From: a virus
Length of the DNA: 26,844 nt
IMG/VR virus record: IMGVR_UViG_3300027906_000123
Location: 1-26,844 of that record
Direction: 5' to 3' (one strand)
Position numbers and translations under genes: made by a program. The notes below the pieces were generated by a model. It did no database searches and was not told the DNA's origin. It worked only from the letters and a program-made list of their open reading frames with translations. Below are positions 11,758 through 20,923 of this stretch, piece by piece (position 1 is the first letter of the stretch; every line of letters begins with the position of its first letter).

Positions 11758-13200
11758 CGGGCTGTCGCCTCCTATTTGTATATCGTGAAACATTTCACCC
11801 AATATACAGTATGTAGCAGCATCCCAAACGTGTTTATGTTTATTATTCCTGACGTAGGTTCTCTTACTCTTTCCCTTTGTTTTCTTAAGGCCTCCCTTTA
11901 ATGAGTCTATCATTCCGTCAGCTTTAACACTTATTGTTAATTTCCCTTCTGTAAGTAATTGTTTAGTAAGCATTACTCTCAACCTTACAGATTCAGCAAA
12001 CTTAGGACATGGACTTAGTTGTATTTCACCTCCAGTTACTTGAGAAACAATCATTGCATCCCAAGTTCCAGCAGCTGATCTGAATCTATCTACAGCACTA
12101 GCATCCGACCAATGAATCCATTGATAACGCTTACCATTTACTTCTTCCCATTCACGCATCATTTCTTGAAACGCTATTGTAAAATCTTCGATTGAAACTT
12201 CTTCCCCTATAATCACAAGTTCATCCAATACATTGAATGCTGGTCCAGTTGATGTGATTACTTTTTCCATTATAACTGCAGCATGATTCTTATCACCTAA
12301 ATCCCAACCAGTATAAAGTATGTCTGTGTCTTCCTGAGGTAGTAGAACATCCCAGTTGTCATATTTACCTTCAGCATTTCCTCCCACATGTCGTGAGCTA
12401 AATACTCCAGTGAAAAAAGAATCTTTAGATGTCTCAACCCACTTGCCTTCTACATAAGAAGCGTATAAGTCTGGGTCATGTGCGAAGGTAGCTTTAAGAT
12501 CTTCAAATTCTCTAGGATCTAAGAAAGTATTATCTGCGACTTGGGTTTCAATTAAGTGTAGATTCTTCTGATATTGAGGTACTGGGTGATCATCTCTCCT
12601 TGCTTCTTCATACCATATCTTATATGCCCAAAAGTCTTGTCCTTCATCTTCACAAGGGTTGGTATCAGCTATCCACATATGGCTGTCGTATGGAACCCCC
12701 GGCATACGAAGCTGACCCTTTGGAAAACGGAATACATAATCCTCTTTAAAGTTAGTAAGCTCAGAGACAAATATGCAGGAAAACACTGTTCCTTTAACCT
12801 TTTGGGCTATTTCATCCTCTATTTTAAGTGAATGAAGTTGAAATTCTGAAACACCTCCATGCATATTAGTTACTTTAAAATGCTCCATTCGAGTGGCTCC
12901 ATCCATTTTCATTGGCGTTTCAAGCTCACAACCTTCCAATTGTTCAGTCCATTCGGGTACAATCTTCTGATAAAGCAAATCCCACACACCAACCTTAGCG
13001 TTCTTTAAAGTGTTAGTGAATACTCCTATTCTAGCGAATGGGGTTTCCCATGCGTGACGCATTAATCTTTGAAGAACACCCCAAGTTTTAGCTGAATAAC
13101 GTGGGCCTGAAACTAAAACGTAACGTCCATAGCAATTGAATATTTCAAATTGTTTTGGACTGAGGCGTGGCATCCAAGGTCCACCTTCTTGTTCGCTCAT
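11734..13200 (-). CDS. terL: Terminase large subunit (TerL), minus strand inside the plus-strand late block
   Basis: This is the DNA-packaging motor: ATPase plus headful or end-cutting nuclease. With the start at 13200 (488 residues) it has Walker A SGPRYSAKT (31-39), Walker B CIFVSE (142-147), IADTNP (177-182), the RNase H-like nuclease beginning YTGWDLG (296-302) and HVWDAATYCIL near the end. Ahead lies RLSPKQFEIFN, a usual TerL entry segment. In-frame ATGs at 13272 and 13308 are possible. The farthest overlaps the divergent 13300 gene, and none has a well-spaced Shine-Dalgarno, so the start is uncertain. It is convergent with the 11506 gene and divergent from the 13300 gene, an unusual inversion for a packaging gene. 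Confidence 0.92.
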   Translation of the reverse strand: MSEQEGGPWMPRLSPKQFEIFNCYGRYVLVSGPRYSAKTWGVLQRLMRHAWETPFARIGVFTNTLKNAKVGVWDLLYQKIVPEWTEQLEGCELETPMKMDGATRMEHFKVTNMHGGVSEFQLHSLKIEDEIAQKVKGTVFSCIFVSELTNFKEDYVFRFPKGQLRMPGVPYDSHMWIADTNPCEDEGQDFWAYKIWYEEARRDDHPVPQYQKNLHLIETQVADNTFLDPREFEDLKATFAHDPDLYASYVEGKWVETSKDSFFTGVFSSRHVGGNAEGKYDNWDVLLPQEDTDILYTGWDLGDKNHAAVIMEKVITSTGPAFNVLDELVIIGEEVSIEDFTIAFQEMMREWEEVNGKRYQWIHWSDASAVDRFRSAAGTWDAMIVSQVTGGEIQLSPCPKFAESVRLRVMLTKQLLTEGKLTISVKADGMIDSLKGGLKKTKGKSKRTYVRNNKHKHVWDAATYCILGEMFHDIQIGGDSPSAKLLRI

Positions 13201-13299
13201 AAGCCCCGCGATAATAGTGTCGCATTTTTTTAATTCCAAGACTAGACTAGACATTAGTAAAATGTTAGACATAGTTCCTTTTAAGGAGATAGAAATATT

Positions 13300-13800
13300 A
13301 TGCCACATAAAAAACTAGGATCTGTAGATAAGCTTAAAGCTAAGAAAGCTGCAGCCGCTAAAAGAAAAGCAACAGAAAACAAAGCTAGAGCTAATAAGAG
13401 AAAAATGCTTGTTTCGGAATTGAAAGGTCTCAAAGAAGAAGGCAAGCATTGGGAAGATGTTATTAAAAAAACAGGGAGAAAAGAAAAGGCTACCAAAGTT
13501 ATTGAAGGTGTAGCCACAGCTGCTGGTTTTTTAACAGGTGTTGGGGGATTGGCAAAAGCTGGGGCTAAAGCAGCAGGTAAAAAAGCTACCAGCTTGGCAG
13601 CTAAAAGGATGAACAAGGTTTCCCAAAAAAGTAAAAATGCTGCGCGAAAACCAAGAGTAGGGGAAGCCACTACTAAAACAAAAGCAGCAGGAAAAAATCT
13701 TCCTGTAAAAAGAAAAATGATGGGTAAGTCTAATCAGAACCCGCCTAAGTTAGGATCAAATAAGAAAAAAACGAATCTTCCTGTTAAACGAAAAAAATGA
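13300..13800 (+). CDS. Lysine/alanine-rich histone H1-like protein, 166 residues
   Basis: Lys and Ala dominate (GSVDKLKAKKAAAAKRKATE). Residues 66-95 form a hydrophobic Gly/Ala segment (VIEGVATAAGFLTGVGGLAK) that may be a membrane-active helix, and the motif NLPVKRK occurs twice near the C-terminus. Composition resembles histone H1-like or internal virion DNA-binding proteins, and the Gly/Ala helix would suit ejection through a membrane. A strong AAGGAG lies 11 bases before the ATG. It overlaps the next gene by 4 bases. Confidence 0.72.
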   Translation: MPHKKLGSVDKLKAKKAAAAKRKATENKARANKRKMLVSELKGLKEEGKHWEDVIKKTGRKEKATKVIEGVATAAGFLTGVGGLAKAGAKAAGKKATSLAAKRMNKVSQKSKNAARKPRVGEATTKTKAAGKNLPVKRKMMGKSNQNPPKLGSNKKKTNLPVKRKK

Positions 13801-14000
13801 TCACGATCCAAATAGACTTATCAAAACCGGGGAATGAAGAGCTATCTGAGCTACTTAACTCTTACGTTGCTGGTGATTCTATTATGATGGAGAATGTTGA
13901 AGGAAGAGTTTCTTCAGCAAGTCCTGATCATGTTGAGATAGAGGTAGAGAATTTAGATTTAGAGGATTACATGTACGAGGTTCCTTCTAGGGACGAATGA
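13797..14000 (+). CDS. Small acidic protein, 67 residues
   Basis: No family is recognised. It has a strand-rich acidic core (ITIQIDLSKPGNEELSELLN; MMENVEGRVSSASPDHVEIE) ending in DEDE-like tail residues. ATGA overlaps join it to both neighbours in the head-gene operon, so it probably serves in head assembly or as a partner of the basic protein before it (inference). Confidence 0.68.
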   Translation: MITIQIDLSKPGNEELSELLNSYVAGDSIMMENVEGRVSSASPDHVEIEVENLDLEDYMYEVPSRDE

Positions 14001-14281
14001 GAGAAGCACCAGAAGATAATATTAAAGTTGTTGTCAATAAGGACAAACAAGGAAGATATTCTTTTTCCATTCATATCAAGCGACTCAAGCCTGATTTTGA
14101 TTTGGAAAAAGGTACAGTTGTTTTTGGGCAATACAACGGGGCGACAGGTCAAATCCAAGAAGGAGTTCCTGTTAAGATGTTTTTAAAGTTGTATGGTCAA
14201 AGCTCTCTCAAGGAAAGATTTAACAGGTTAAAGAATGCAGTTGAAGAAGCAGAGAAAAAAGGAAAGCCAGTTTTGATATGA
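13997..14281 (+). CDS. Unknown 94-residue protein before the portal gene
   Basis: A compact beta-rich part (IKVVVNKDKQGRYSFSIHIK; KGTVVFGQYNGATG) then a helical Lys/Glu end (LKERFNRLKNAVEEAEKKGK). No family is recognised. It overlaps both neighbours by ATGA and is therefore translated with the portal gene. Confidence 0.68.
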   Translation: MREAPEDNIKVVVNKDKQGRYSFSIHIKRLKPDFDLEKGTVVFGQYNGATGQIQEGVPVKMFLKLYGQSSLKERFNRLKNAVEEAEKKGKPVLI

Positions 14282-16635
14282 TAGATTTAGATATTTTAAA
14301 AGATCACGGGTACTCTCAAGAGGCTCTTAAGTCTTCGTTCACCGCTGAAGAGAAATCAGATAAGGTAGAAAAGTTGATCAATAGGATTCGCAATAGAATT
14401 CAAGAAGGCATTTCTAGAAGCTTAAGAGATCATAAGCTATACTATGCTTTAGACTTAGCTTGGAACGCCCCACTTAGACAAGTTTCTCCTACTCTTCTTC
14501 ACAGCTTAATGAACAAGGAAGATGATGACGCATCTGTCGCAAGTGCGTTAGAATCGTGGGGAGTGTCCCATCTTATAGAGGATCATGTTTCTGCTAAAGG
14601 TGAAACAACTAAAGCATTAAACCTTCCTAGGTTTTACAATATATTTGTTCCTCTTGTTAAAGCTTATGTTACTATACGTTGGGCTAGAATTTTTAACGAC
14701 AGGAATCTTGTTCCTTTGTTTAAGTATGAGCCTCATAAGAGTACACAAATTAATAGGATTAAAGGGGAAATAATTACAGATCGTGTTCAAATTATTTCAC
14801 AGCAGTACGATTACTCAAGTACACTTTCACAAAGTATCTTTCAGATGCTTCATTATGGTTATTGTTTTCAGTTCCCTAAAGAATCTTGGCACAGTGATAA
14901 ACAACTTGTTAGAGATACTGATGGTAGTGAAAAAGAAATATATACAAGGGAAGGTATAAGATACCACATGCCACATCCTGCTAGAACCTTTTGGGATGTT
15001 GCACATAGACCGAGTAGTTTTAACTCTGATTCAGGCTGTAAGTATAGTGGTTATTGGACAATACAAAGATATGGTGATGTAAATGGAAATAAGTATTACT
15101 ATAACAAGGATAAGATAAGTGCAGGTAGTATAGACTGGTTAACGTCTAATGCTAACTTTGGTCTTTATGTTAATTCTGGTTATTCAGGTACAGTAAAGTT
15201 TTTACAAAAAGAATCAGGATCTTTGTTGTTAGATCGTGAGAAGGATGTTCAATTTTACACTAGTGAGTATGATGATTATTCTGTGCTGTTAACTGAATAT
15301 TTTGAAAAGCTTAACCCCAAGGAAGCTGGACTCTTTGACTACGACCATGATGTTTGGTTTAGATTTTGTTTAGCTCAAGATGACACTGTTGTTTATGCTG
15401 AGCCTCTTCCTTACTGCCCTTCAGTTTACTATGGTTATGATAGTAATGAACTACAAACTGTAAACCCATCTCTATCTTTAGAGATACTTCCGTTTCAAGA
15501 TCATGTTGGTAATCTTTTAACTCAGTACTTATTAAGTATAAAACAAAATTTAACTAACCTTACATTTGTTGATGAAGATCAAGTAGGATCTGAAACAATA
15601 GAAGACATTAATGATGCTGGGCAAAATATGTATAGTACATTGAATTTTGTTGGGTACTCATCAAGGCAAGCTAGAGTAGGGCAGCACGACCCTAGCAAGG
15701 CGTTCACTTCTTTTAAGTTTCCACAACAAAACACAGCAGACGTAATCAATGGAGTTCGATCAATCTTGGATATTTTGGAGCGTGTTCTTGTTCTATCTGC
15801 TCAAGAAGTTGGTGCGGCTGCATCGCACGAACAAACTGCGGAAGAAGTAAGAAGTATTGCTAGTTACACAAGTAACAGACTTCAGTTCACTAGTTCCGCA
15901 GTCGACCGAGCTGTTTATGCTTGGAAGAAACAAGTTTATGATGGCTTGATGGCTTACGGGGAATCTCAATTCTATGCACAGTTACAAACTCCAGTTCCTA
16001 GAGAAAAGCTGGAAAGGCTTGGGTTTACCGTTGAAGATGCAGATGAAGGTATAACATCTAAACCAGTTGTGGAAGTCGTTGATAAAACTGCAATAGCTTT
16101 AGAATCATTCTCTTCTGTTAGGGACGGAATGGATAGGATTAATAATCCATCTAGTGCTAACGTAATGTCTCAGTTGTTTGGTGCTGCTATGAGTAATCCT
16201 TTAGTTGCGGAGGTTGTTGGACCTGAGCAAGCTGTAGGATTGTTGAATCAAATATTTGAATTAGCTGGAGTGCCTAGAGACTTTAGATTGAAGATGGCTA
16301 AATCCATTGAAGAACTTCAAGCTAGTCAAGAAGGGGAAGTTGATCCTCAAGCTCAAGAGCAAGCTGCTCAAGCTGGACAAGAACAACTCAATGCTCAATT
16401 CCAGCAAGCATCTCAAGCTATACAAGAACAAGTTGCTCAACAATTAATGCAAGCTAGTGAAGCAATAAGGCAGCAAGTTATTACAGACGTAGGAGGAATG
16501 ACGCAGCAAATAGCAGGTCAGTCTCAAGCAAATGCCAACCAGCTTTTAAGGCAGGCTGAAATAATAGAACAGTTAGTTAGAAGAGGGGGGCAATCACCTC
16601 AACCACCCCAACCTCAAACCTTAGATACGATTTGA
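14278..16635 (+). CDS. Portal protein
   Basis: The 785-residue protein forms the dodecameric DNA channel at the capsid vertex. Assignment rests on size, position between terminase-side genes and the scaffold and capsid genes, and sequence character: helical entry (KLINRIRNRIQEGISRSLRD), a wing region rich in Tyr and Asp, a stem stretch NLLTQYLLSIKQNLTNLTFV, and a conserved-looking SAQEVGAAASHEQTAEEVRS helix, the motif I know from large podovirus-like portals (EVGA..HEQTA.E). From residue 690 the C-terminus is a Gln/Ala coiled-coil tail (about 90 residues), unusual but seen in crown domains. It starts within the previous stop (ATGA). Confidence 0.88.
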   Translation: MIDLDILKDHGYSQEALKSSFTAEEKSDKVEKLINRIRNRIQEGISRSLRDHKLYYALDLAWNAPLRQVSPTLLHSLMNKEDDDASVASALESWGVSHLIEDHVSAKGETTKALNLPRFYNIFVPLVKAYVTIRWARIFNDRNLVPLFKYEPHKSTQINRIKGEIITDRVQIISQQYDYSSTLSQSIFQMLHYGYCFQFPKESWHSDKQLVRDTDGSEKEIYTREGIRYHMPHPARTFWDVAHRPSSFNSDSGCKYSGYWTIQRYGDVNGNKYYYNKDKISAGSIDWLTSNANFGLYVNSGYSGTVKFLQKESGSLLLDREKDVQFYTSEYDDYSVLLTEYFEKLNPKEAGLFDYDHDVWFRFCLAQDDTVVYAEPLPYCPSVYYGYDSNELQTVNPSLSLEILPFQDHVGNLLTQYLLSIKQNLTNLTFVDEDQVGSETIEDINDAGQNMYSTLNFVGYSSRQARVGQHDPSKAFTSFKFPQQNTADVINGVRSILDILERVLVLSAQEVGAAASHEQTAEEVRSIASYTSNRLQFTSSAVDRAVYAWKKQVYDGLMAYGESQFYAQLQTPVPREKLERLGFTVEDADEGITSKPVVEVVDKTAIALESFSSVRDGMDRINNPSSANVMSQLFGAAMSNPLVAEVVGPEQAVGLLNQIFELAGVPRDFRLKMAKSIEELQASQEGEVDPQAQEQAAQAGQEQLNAQFQQASQAIQEQVAQQLMQASEAIRQQVITDVGGMTQQIAGQSQANANQLLRQAEIIEQLVRRGGQSPQPPQPQTLDTI

Positions 16636-16931
16636 TTAATTACGTAAAGAACTCAACTACTGATAAAGAAATTGCTGATGTCAAAGAGTGGCTCAGAGAT
16701 AAAAGAGCACATGACTTCAAGAAATACGTAATGAATGATATAGCCTTCCATCAAGCAATGGGAGGTAAAGAGGCAAGCTTAACCCATCTTTCCAGCAGGG
16801 AATGGGAAGCTAATAATCATGTTGATACTGCAGCCAAACTAATAACTTTCATTAAAATACTTAATGAATATGCAAAACCAGAAAAAGAATTATACAAGCT
16901 TAGTTTTGAAATAGATCCTAATTTAGAATAA
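16632..16931 (+). CDS. Unknown 99-residue protein with TTG start
   Basis: Starts at TTG overlapping the portal stop (TTGA). No better in-frame start exists until residue 34. The protein is helical (EIADVKEWLRDKRAHDFKKY; TAAKLITFIKILNEYAKPEK). No family is recognised. Translation would be by re-initiation from the portal gene. It ends in a TAATG overlap with the scaffold-like gene. Confidence 0.7.
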   Translation: MINYVKNSTTDKEIADVKEWLRDKRAHDFKKYVMNDIAFHQAMGGKEASLTHLSSREWEANNHVDTAAKLITFIKILNEYAKPEKELYKLSFEIDPNLE

Positions 16932-18442
16932 TGTCTACATTACCACAGAAACCACAATTGGAGCTCAATCAAGGTATAGAAATTGAAGGAGCTATGGATG
17001 AGGAGAAAACACCTGCCAAAAAGAAAACATTAAATTATGAAGAGTCCCAATTTGAGTCTCCCGAAATAATTGAATACACAGGAAATAATTCTCAAAAAGA
17101 AAATAAAGATCAGGAAGAGGAAGTTAAGGAACCTGAAAAAGAAAACCCCAGTGAAGAAGTTGAAGATAATCTTCTTGAGTTAAGAAAAATGATGGGGATG
17201 GAAACAAAAAAAGAAAAAGAAGGAGCTAAGGAAAACCCAGAACCAGAAGTTAAAGAAGAGGAAGCAGAAGCAGTAGTAGAAACAGTAGCTGAAGTAGAAG
17301 AAGAGGAGCCCAGAAAAGAAACAAAGAGAAGAGAGTCTATTCCTTCTATGGAGGATATGGCTAAGCTTGCTGGGCAAGCTGCCGCTGAAGCTATTAAGCA
17401 AAGTAATAAGGAATCATATGAAGATATTCCTAATGATGTTTCATCCGATTTAGACGATGATGATCAAAGTACTTACGAAGTTTTTGCTGAGATGGAAAAA
17501 GCCAATCCAGATAAATATAAAGGGGCTAAAGAAAAGTTCGCTAGTTTTGTAGAATCTTCAAAAGCCTACCAAAGGGAATGGTCTGAAGATAATCCTCATG
17601 AAGAATTTGATCCTGACTCTGAAGAACATGCAGAATTTTATCGAAACAATGAGCCTAAATACTCTCAATCTGATTTCAAGAAAGCAGAAAAGAGAGTGGA
17701 AATGGCTCCAGTGTTAAGTGAAGTCGAAAAGAAATACCAAGAAAGAATAGATGAACTTGAGCACAAAATTCACAGAAAGAACGAGGCAGAACCAAAAGCA
17801 AGAGAGTCTGCTAGTGATGCGGTTAAAGAGATGGTAAAAGCCGTTAGCCCTGACTTAGAGAAGGTAATGAGTGAGAAAGGGTTAGAAGAGGCTGAAAAAT
17901 CTGACCCCCTTGTATTCGATAAAGTATCCCAAGCTGCTGACACTTTAAGTGTAATGGTTTATGAATTAGAACAAAATAAAACAGAAATGGGATTGTTTTC
18001 ACCTAATACTAAAAATCAAAGCCATTTAGCTATCAATGAATTTTTATCAAACAAAGAGGCTTACGTTAAAAGTTTGCCACCTGAAAGTCAGAACTGGAAC
18101 GGTAGAAGGTTTGCAACTAATGCTGAGTTCAAAAGGATGTCTAATGCAGAGAAATCTAGGCACTGGACAATAGACGCAAACTTAGCCAAAGCAGAACTAG
18201 TCAAGGAAATAACTGCTACTGTTAGCAGTCAAGTTGACCAATCTAGGAAAATGTTAGAAAGATATGGGGGTGCTCCTGCGGGGAAAAAGACGCAATCAAG
18301 ATCAACTGGCAAAACAAAAACAACAAATAAGCCAGCGTCTCCAGAGTCATCGTCAACATCTGCTTCATCGCCAAATTTGACCACAGGCACAGAAGAGATT
18401 TCTACACCAGAAAAAGAATTGGCAGATATGCTTTGGGGCTAA
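16931..18442 (+). CDS. Scaffold-like acidic coiled-coil protein
   Basis: The 503-residue protein has Glu/Lys-rich low-complexity sequence in residues 1-140 (runs of EEE, KEKEG, PEPEVKEE), then helical segments with coiled-coil character (VEKKYQERIDELEHKIHRKN) and a Ser/Thr/Lys disordered tail ending in ELADMLWG. An acidic, helical, partly disordered protein between the portal and the major capsid protein is the usual place and type of phage scaffold. The WNGRRFATNAEFKRMSNAEK segment suggests a specific C-terminal binding region. No protease domain is visible. Confidence 0.75.
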   Translation: MSTLPQKPQLELNQGIEIEGAMDEEKTPAKKKTLNYEESQFESPEIIEYTGNNSQKENKDQEEEVKEPEKENPSEEVEDNLLELRKMMGMETKKEKEGAKENPEPEVKEEEAEAVVETVAEVEEEEPRKETKRRESIPSMEDMAKLAGQAAAEAIKQSNKESYEDIPNDVSSDLDDDDQSTYEVFAEMEKANPDKYKGAKEKFASFVESSKAYQREWSEDNPHEEFDPDSEEHAEFYRNNEPKYSQSDFKKAEKRVEMAPVLSEVEKKYQERIDELEHKIHRKNEAEPKARESASDAVKEMVKAVSPDLEKVMSEKGLEEAEKSDPLVFDKVSQAADTLSVMVYELEQNKTEMGLFSPNTKNQSHLAINEFLSNKEAYVKSLPPESQNWNGRRFATNAEFKRMSNAEKSRHWTIDANLAKAELVKEITATVSSQVDQSRKMLERYGGAPAGKKTQSRSTGKTKTTNKPASPESSSTSASSPNLTTGTEEISTPEKELADMLWG

Positions 18443-18476
18443 TACAATCCCTGCACCTTTTTAGGAGGAAAATATT

Positions 18477-20417
18477 ATGCCTACTGTAGCGGAAAAACAA
18501 GCGATGTTGTTTGGGGATCATGGCCAGCGATGCGCCACAGCTATCTCTAACAACTATGATTCATGCGGAACGATTACTCGTTCTAATATAGCATATGCCA
18601 CTCCAGAGGGTCTTCTTAGTATATTCAAAAGTAGTGATGACTACCGAGATATGCAATCATTGATGACCACTAATATGGAGCTTAAGGCCTGCGGAACCAA
18701 GACATACGGTCTATACGACTGGCTTATGTCTTCTGCGCGTCCCGTGGGAGCACTGATCAACCAGAAAAAGATTCAAGGTACTGACTCCATTATGGAGCCA
18801 TTCATCTTGGCTTCTCAAAAGAGCATCATTAATGATGACTTCTGGGCTGTTCTAGAAAACGTAGCTGAAGGTAGTTACACGACTAACACTACTAATGGGG
18901 CCGCTGGCCGTCCAGTTGCGAAGACCAGTACAACTTACGGGGCTGTTACACACATTCTCCGTTTAAAGAGTCGTTATGGTTTAGACCCTAATGCTTCTCA
19001 TTTTGTGCCGGGAGCTACTCTTCACGTTTTTGGTCGTACCGGGGCAGGTGCTGCATCTCGCACTCAGTTTATTATTGCTGCTTCAGCTAACGAGAATGTT
19101 GCATCTGGAACACCTACTTGGACTGATGTTGCAGTAGTAGCCGTTTCCAACGGGGACTCTCATTCTCATTCAGGAGTAAGTTCTGGTGTTGCTGTTATCG
19201 GAGCTAACAATGTAAGCGATTACGAAAGCTGGTGTGAAAATCGCCCTGCACTAAACCCTAATCGTGTTGTTCCATTCTGGACTCAGACTTCTCGTTACAC
19301 TCTTTGTGTGGATGAGTTTTACAAAGAATGGTTTGCTAAGCTTAGTGCTAACAACCCTTATTTCTCTAAGTTTGGGGATGTTACTCTTGCTGAGCGTAAC
19401 CGCCAATTAGGAGCCATGTGGCAGCGTGAGTGGATGAACTCATTCTTCTGGGGCAAGCGTATTAGCAGTAACCAATCACTGGCTAACTGGACTGCACTTC
19501 CAGCCCAGTACGCACATTATTCTCCTAATGTTGGTGGCGTTACTGGTGCTCCAACAGGTGGTGTTGGCACTCACCTAGTTAGCCGTAAGGCAAACGCTAT
19601 TGGTGTTTATGAGCAATTACAGGCTTGTAGTCGTGTTAAAGACCTTAAGGGTCAGCGTCTTAACTTAGCTGAGCTATTTAACGAACTATACACTTTGTAT
19701 CGTACTCGTTCTAATAGTGGTCGTGCTTCTGATAGCATTGATTGTTACACAGACAGCAAGACAGCTGCTAGCATTCAGACTGCAATGGTTAAGTACTACG
19801 GTGCTGCTACTGTTACAGCTAACAGTAATAGTGCTATTACATTTGACTACCAAGTCAAAGATGGTGCTATTAACAAGCTAGGATTCCGTGTTCGCAGCTA
19901 TGAGTTGCTCTACCCGCAGGGTGTCACGCTAAACATTATCACCGATCATTACTTCGATGATTTTGTTTCTGCTATGAAGGCAGAGGAGTTGGTCGCCAAC
20001 CAGCACAACAACCTGCAAGGTGGCGGGTCAGGCGCACTTAACACTGAGGGTGCGTCTCGTAAGGTTGGTGATAGCGGTCGATTCCTTATGTTCTTGGACT
20101 TAGGTGGCGGTGTTTATCCGGGCGTTGTTGATTCAAATCGCAAAGTACACACAGTTGGTGCTCTTGAAGATTTGGCTAAAATTGACAGTGGTTATGGATG
20201 CGTAATGCGTTCACCAACCAAGGAAGTTACACTTAACAGTGTTACTTGGACTGCTATTGTTGAGTGTCCTGACGATAACCTTATCGTTGAGAACTTTGAC
20301 GATGCTGAGCCAGATACTGTAGTTAGTACTGCTAACTATTCTGCTCTCGGAAACACCGCAGTTGCGAGTACCGAGACTGACTTGCTATCTGACGATACCA
20401 CGCAATCTGGGGACTAA
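18477..20417 (+). CDS. Major capsid protein
   Basis: A 646-residue protein with the strongest ribosome binding site of the window (AGGAGGAAAATATT before ATG) and a codon choice unlike its neighbours (CGT/CGC for Arg, more GC). Both point to very high expression, as for capsid protein. The position after the scaffold-like gene and before head-tail genes, and a solitary terminator after it, agree. I see no clear short HK97 signature. The length is above the usual 300-500 residues, with an inserted Gly/Thr/Ser-rich stretch near 350-380 that could be a surface domain. Features such as LLFGDHGQ-like N-terminus and RNRQLGAMWQREWMNSF are consistent with, but do not prove, the family. Confidence 0.83.
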   Translation: MPTVAEKQAMLFGDHGQRCATAISNNYDSCGTITRSNIAYATPEGLLSIFKSSDDYRDMQSLMTTNMELKACGTKTYGLYDWLMSSARPVGALINQKKIQGTDSIMEPFILASQKSIINDDFWAVLENVAEGSYTTNTTNGAAGRPVAKTSTTYGAVTHILRLKSRYGLDPNASHFVPGATLHVFGRTGAGAASRTQFIIAASANENVASGTPTWTDVAVVAVSNGDSHSHSGVSSGVAVIGANNVSDYESWCENRPALNPNRVVPFWTQTSRYTLCVDEFYKEWFAKLSANNPYFSKFGDVTLAERNRQLGAMWQREWMNSFFWGKRISSNQSLANWTALPAQYAHYSPNVGGVTGAPTGGVGTHLVSRKANAIGVYEQLQACSRVKDLKGQRLNLAELFNELYTLYRTRSNSGRASDSIDCYTDSKTAASIQTAMVKYYGAATVTANSNSAITFDYQVKDGAINKLGFRVRSYELLYPQGVTLNIITDHYFDDFVSAMKAEELVANQHNNLQGGGSGALNTEGASRKVGDSGRFLMFLDLGGGVYPGVVDSNRKVHTVGALEDLAKIDSGYGCVMRSPTKEVTLNSVTWTAIVECPDDNLIVENFDDAEPDTVVSTANYSALGNTAVASTETDLLSDDTTQSGD

Positions 20418-20426
20418 TCCCAGATT
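20404..20426 (+). other. Perfect 8-bp hairpin across the capsid gene stop codon
   Basis: AATCTGGG pairs with CCCAGATT around GACTAAT, which contains the TAA. It may protect the 3' end of the message or act in termination with the next hairpin. Confidence 0.45.
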
Positions 20427-20447
20427 AGCTATATTGTTTTGCCACAA

Positions 20448-20490
20448 GGGTGGCAGGTGGGCTTACAACTGCTTGCCTGCCGCCCTTTTT
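20448..20490 (+). terminator. Intrinsic terminator after the capsid gene
   Basis: A 10-bp stem GGGUGGCAGG / CCUGCCGCCC with one G-U pair and an 18-base loop, followed by UUUUU. It separates the highly expressed capsid gene from the head-tail genes. Confidence 0.8.
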
Positions 20491-20509
20491 CATAATAAAT
20501 TAACAGGGC

Positions 20510-20923
20510 ATGAATAAGAGGTATTATAAGCAAGTTAATCCATCTACACCGTTGTATTTAAGCAACGGTCAAAAACTAATATTTCCAACAGTGGATAATG
20601 AATATGGATATATAGCAACTACGGATAAATTCCTTATAAACGAGATTAATACTGCAATAAACAAATTTATAGGAGGGGTCATGGTGTCGACCAAGGAAGA
20701 GTACAATGATTATCTAAAAAAAAAATCCTTGGGAATTCAGCCAGAAGAGAAGTGGAGGGACGAGATAAGAGGGGAGTACTCGACGGACTCGTCTCTTCCA
20801 CCCCAGTTCAAAAAAAATGTTCAGCCTGCGGTCAACAGCCAAGAATCTGGTGAGGTTGCACCTGAGCCAGCACCAGCCCCTAAAAAAAGGGTAGGTAAGT
20901 TTAAGAAGAAGAAATCTAAATGA
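20510..20923 (+). CDS. Small head-tail region protein, 137 residues
   Basis: No exact family is recognised. The N-terminal 50 residues (YYKQVNPSTPLYLSNGQKLI then FPTVDNEYGYIATTDKFLIN) have the beta-rich pattern of short phage head or fibre-associated proteins. The C-terminus is Ala/Pro/Glu then Lys-rich (PEPAPAPKKRVGKFKKKK), disordered. It follows the capsid terminator and overlaps the next gene by ATGA. Confidence 0.72.
   Translation: MNKRYYKQVNPSTPLYLSNGQKLIFPTVDNEYGYIATTDKFLINEINTAINKFIGGVMVSTKEEYNDYLKKKSLGIQPEEKWRDEIRGEYSTDSSLPPQFKKNVQPAVNSQESGEVAPEPAPAPKKRVGKFKKKKSK

Noticed and set aside
13281-13670. Minus-strand open frame rich in Leu/Phe/Ala
   Set aside because: It is the antisense shadow of the lysine/alanine-rich 13300 gene.
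16261-16443. Minus-strand open frame in the portal tail
   Set aside because: Shadow of the Gln/Ala-rich portal C-terminus.
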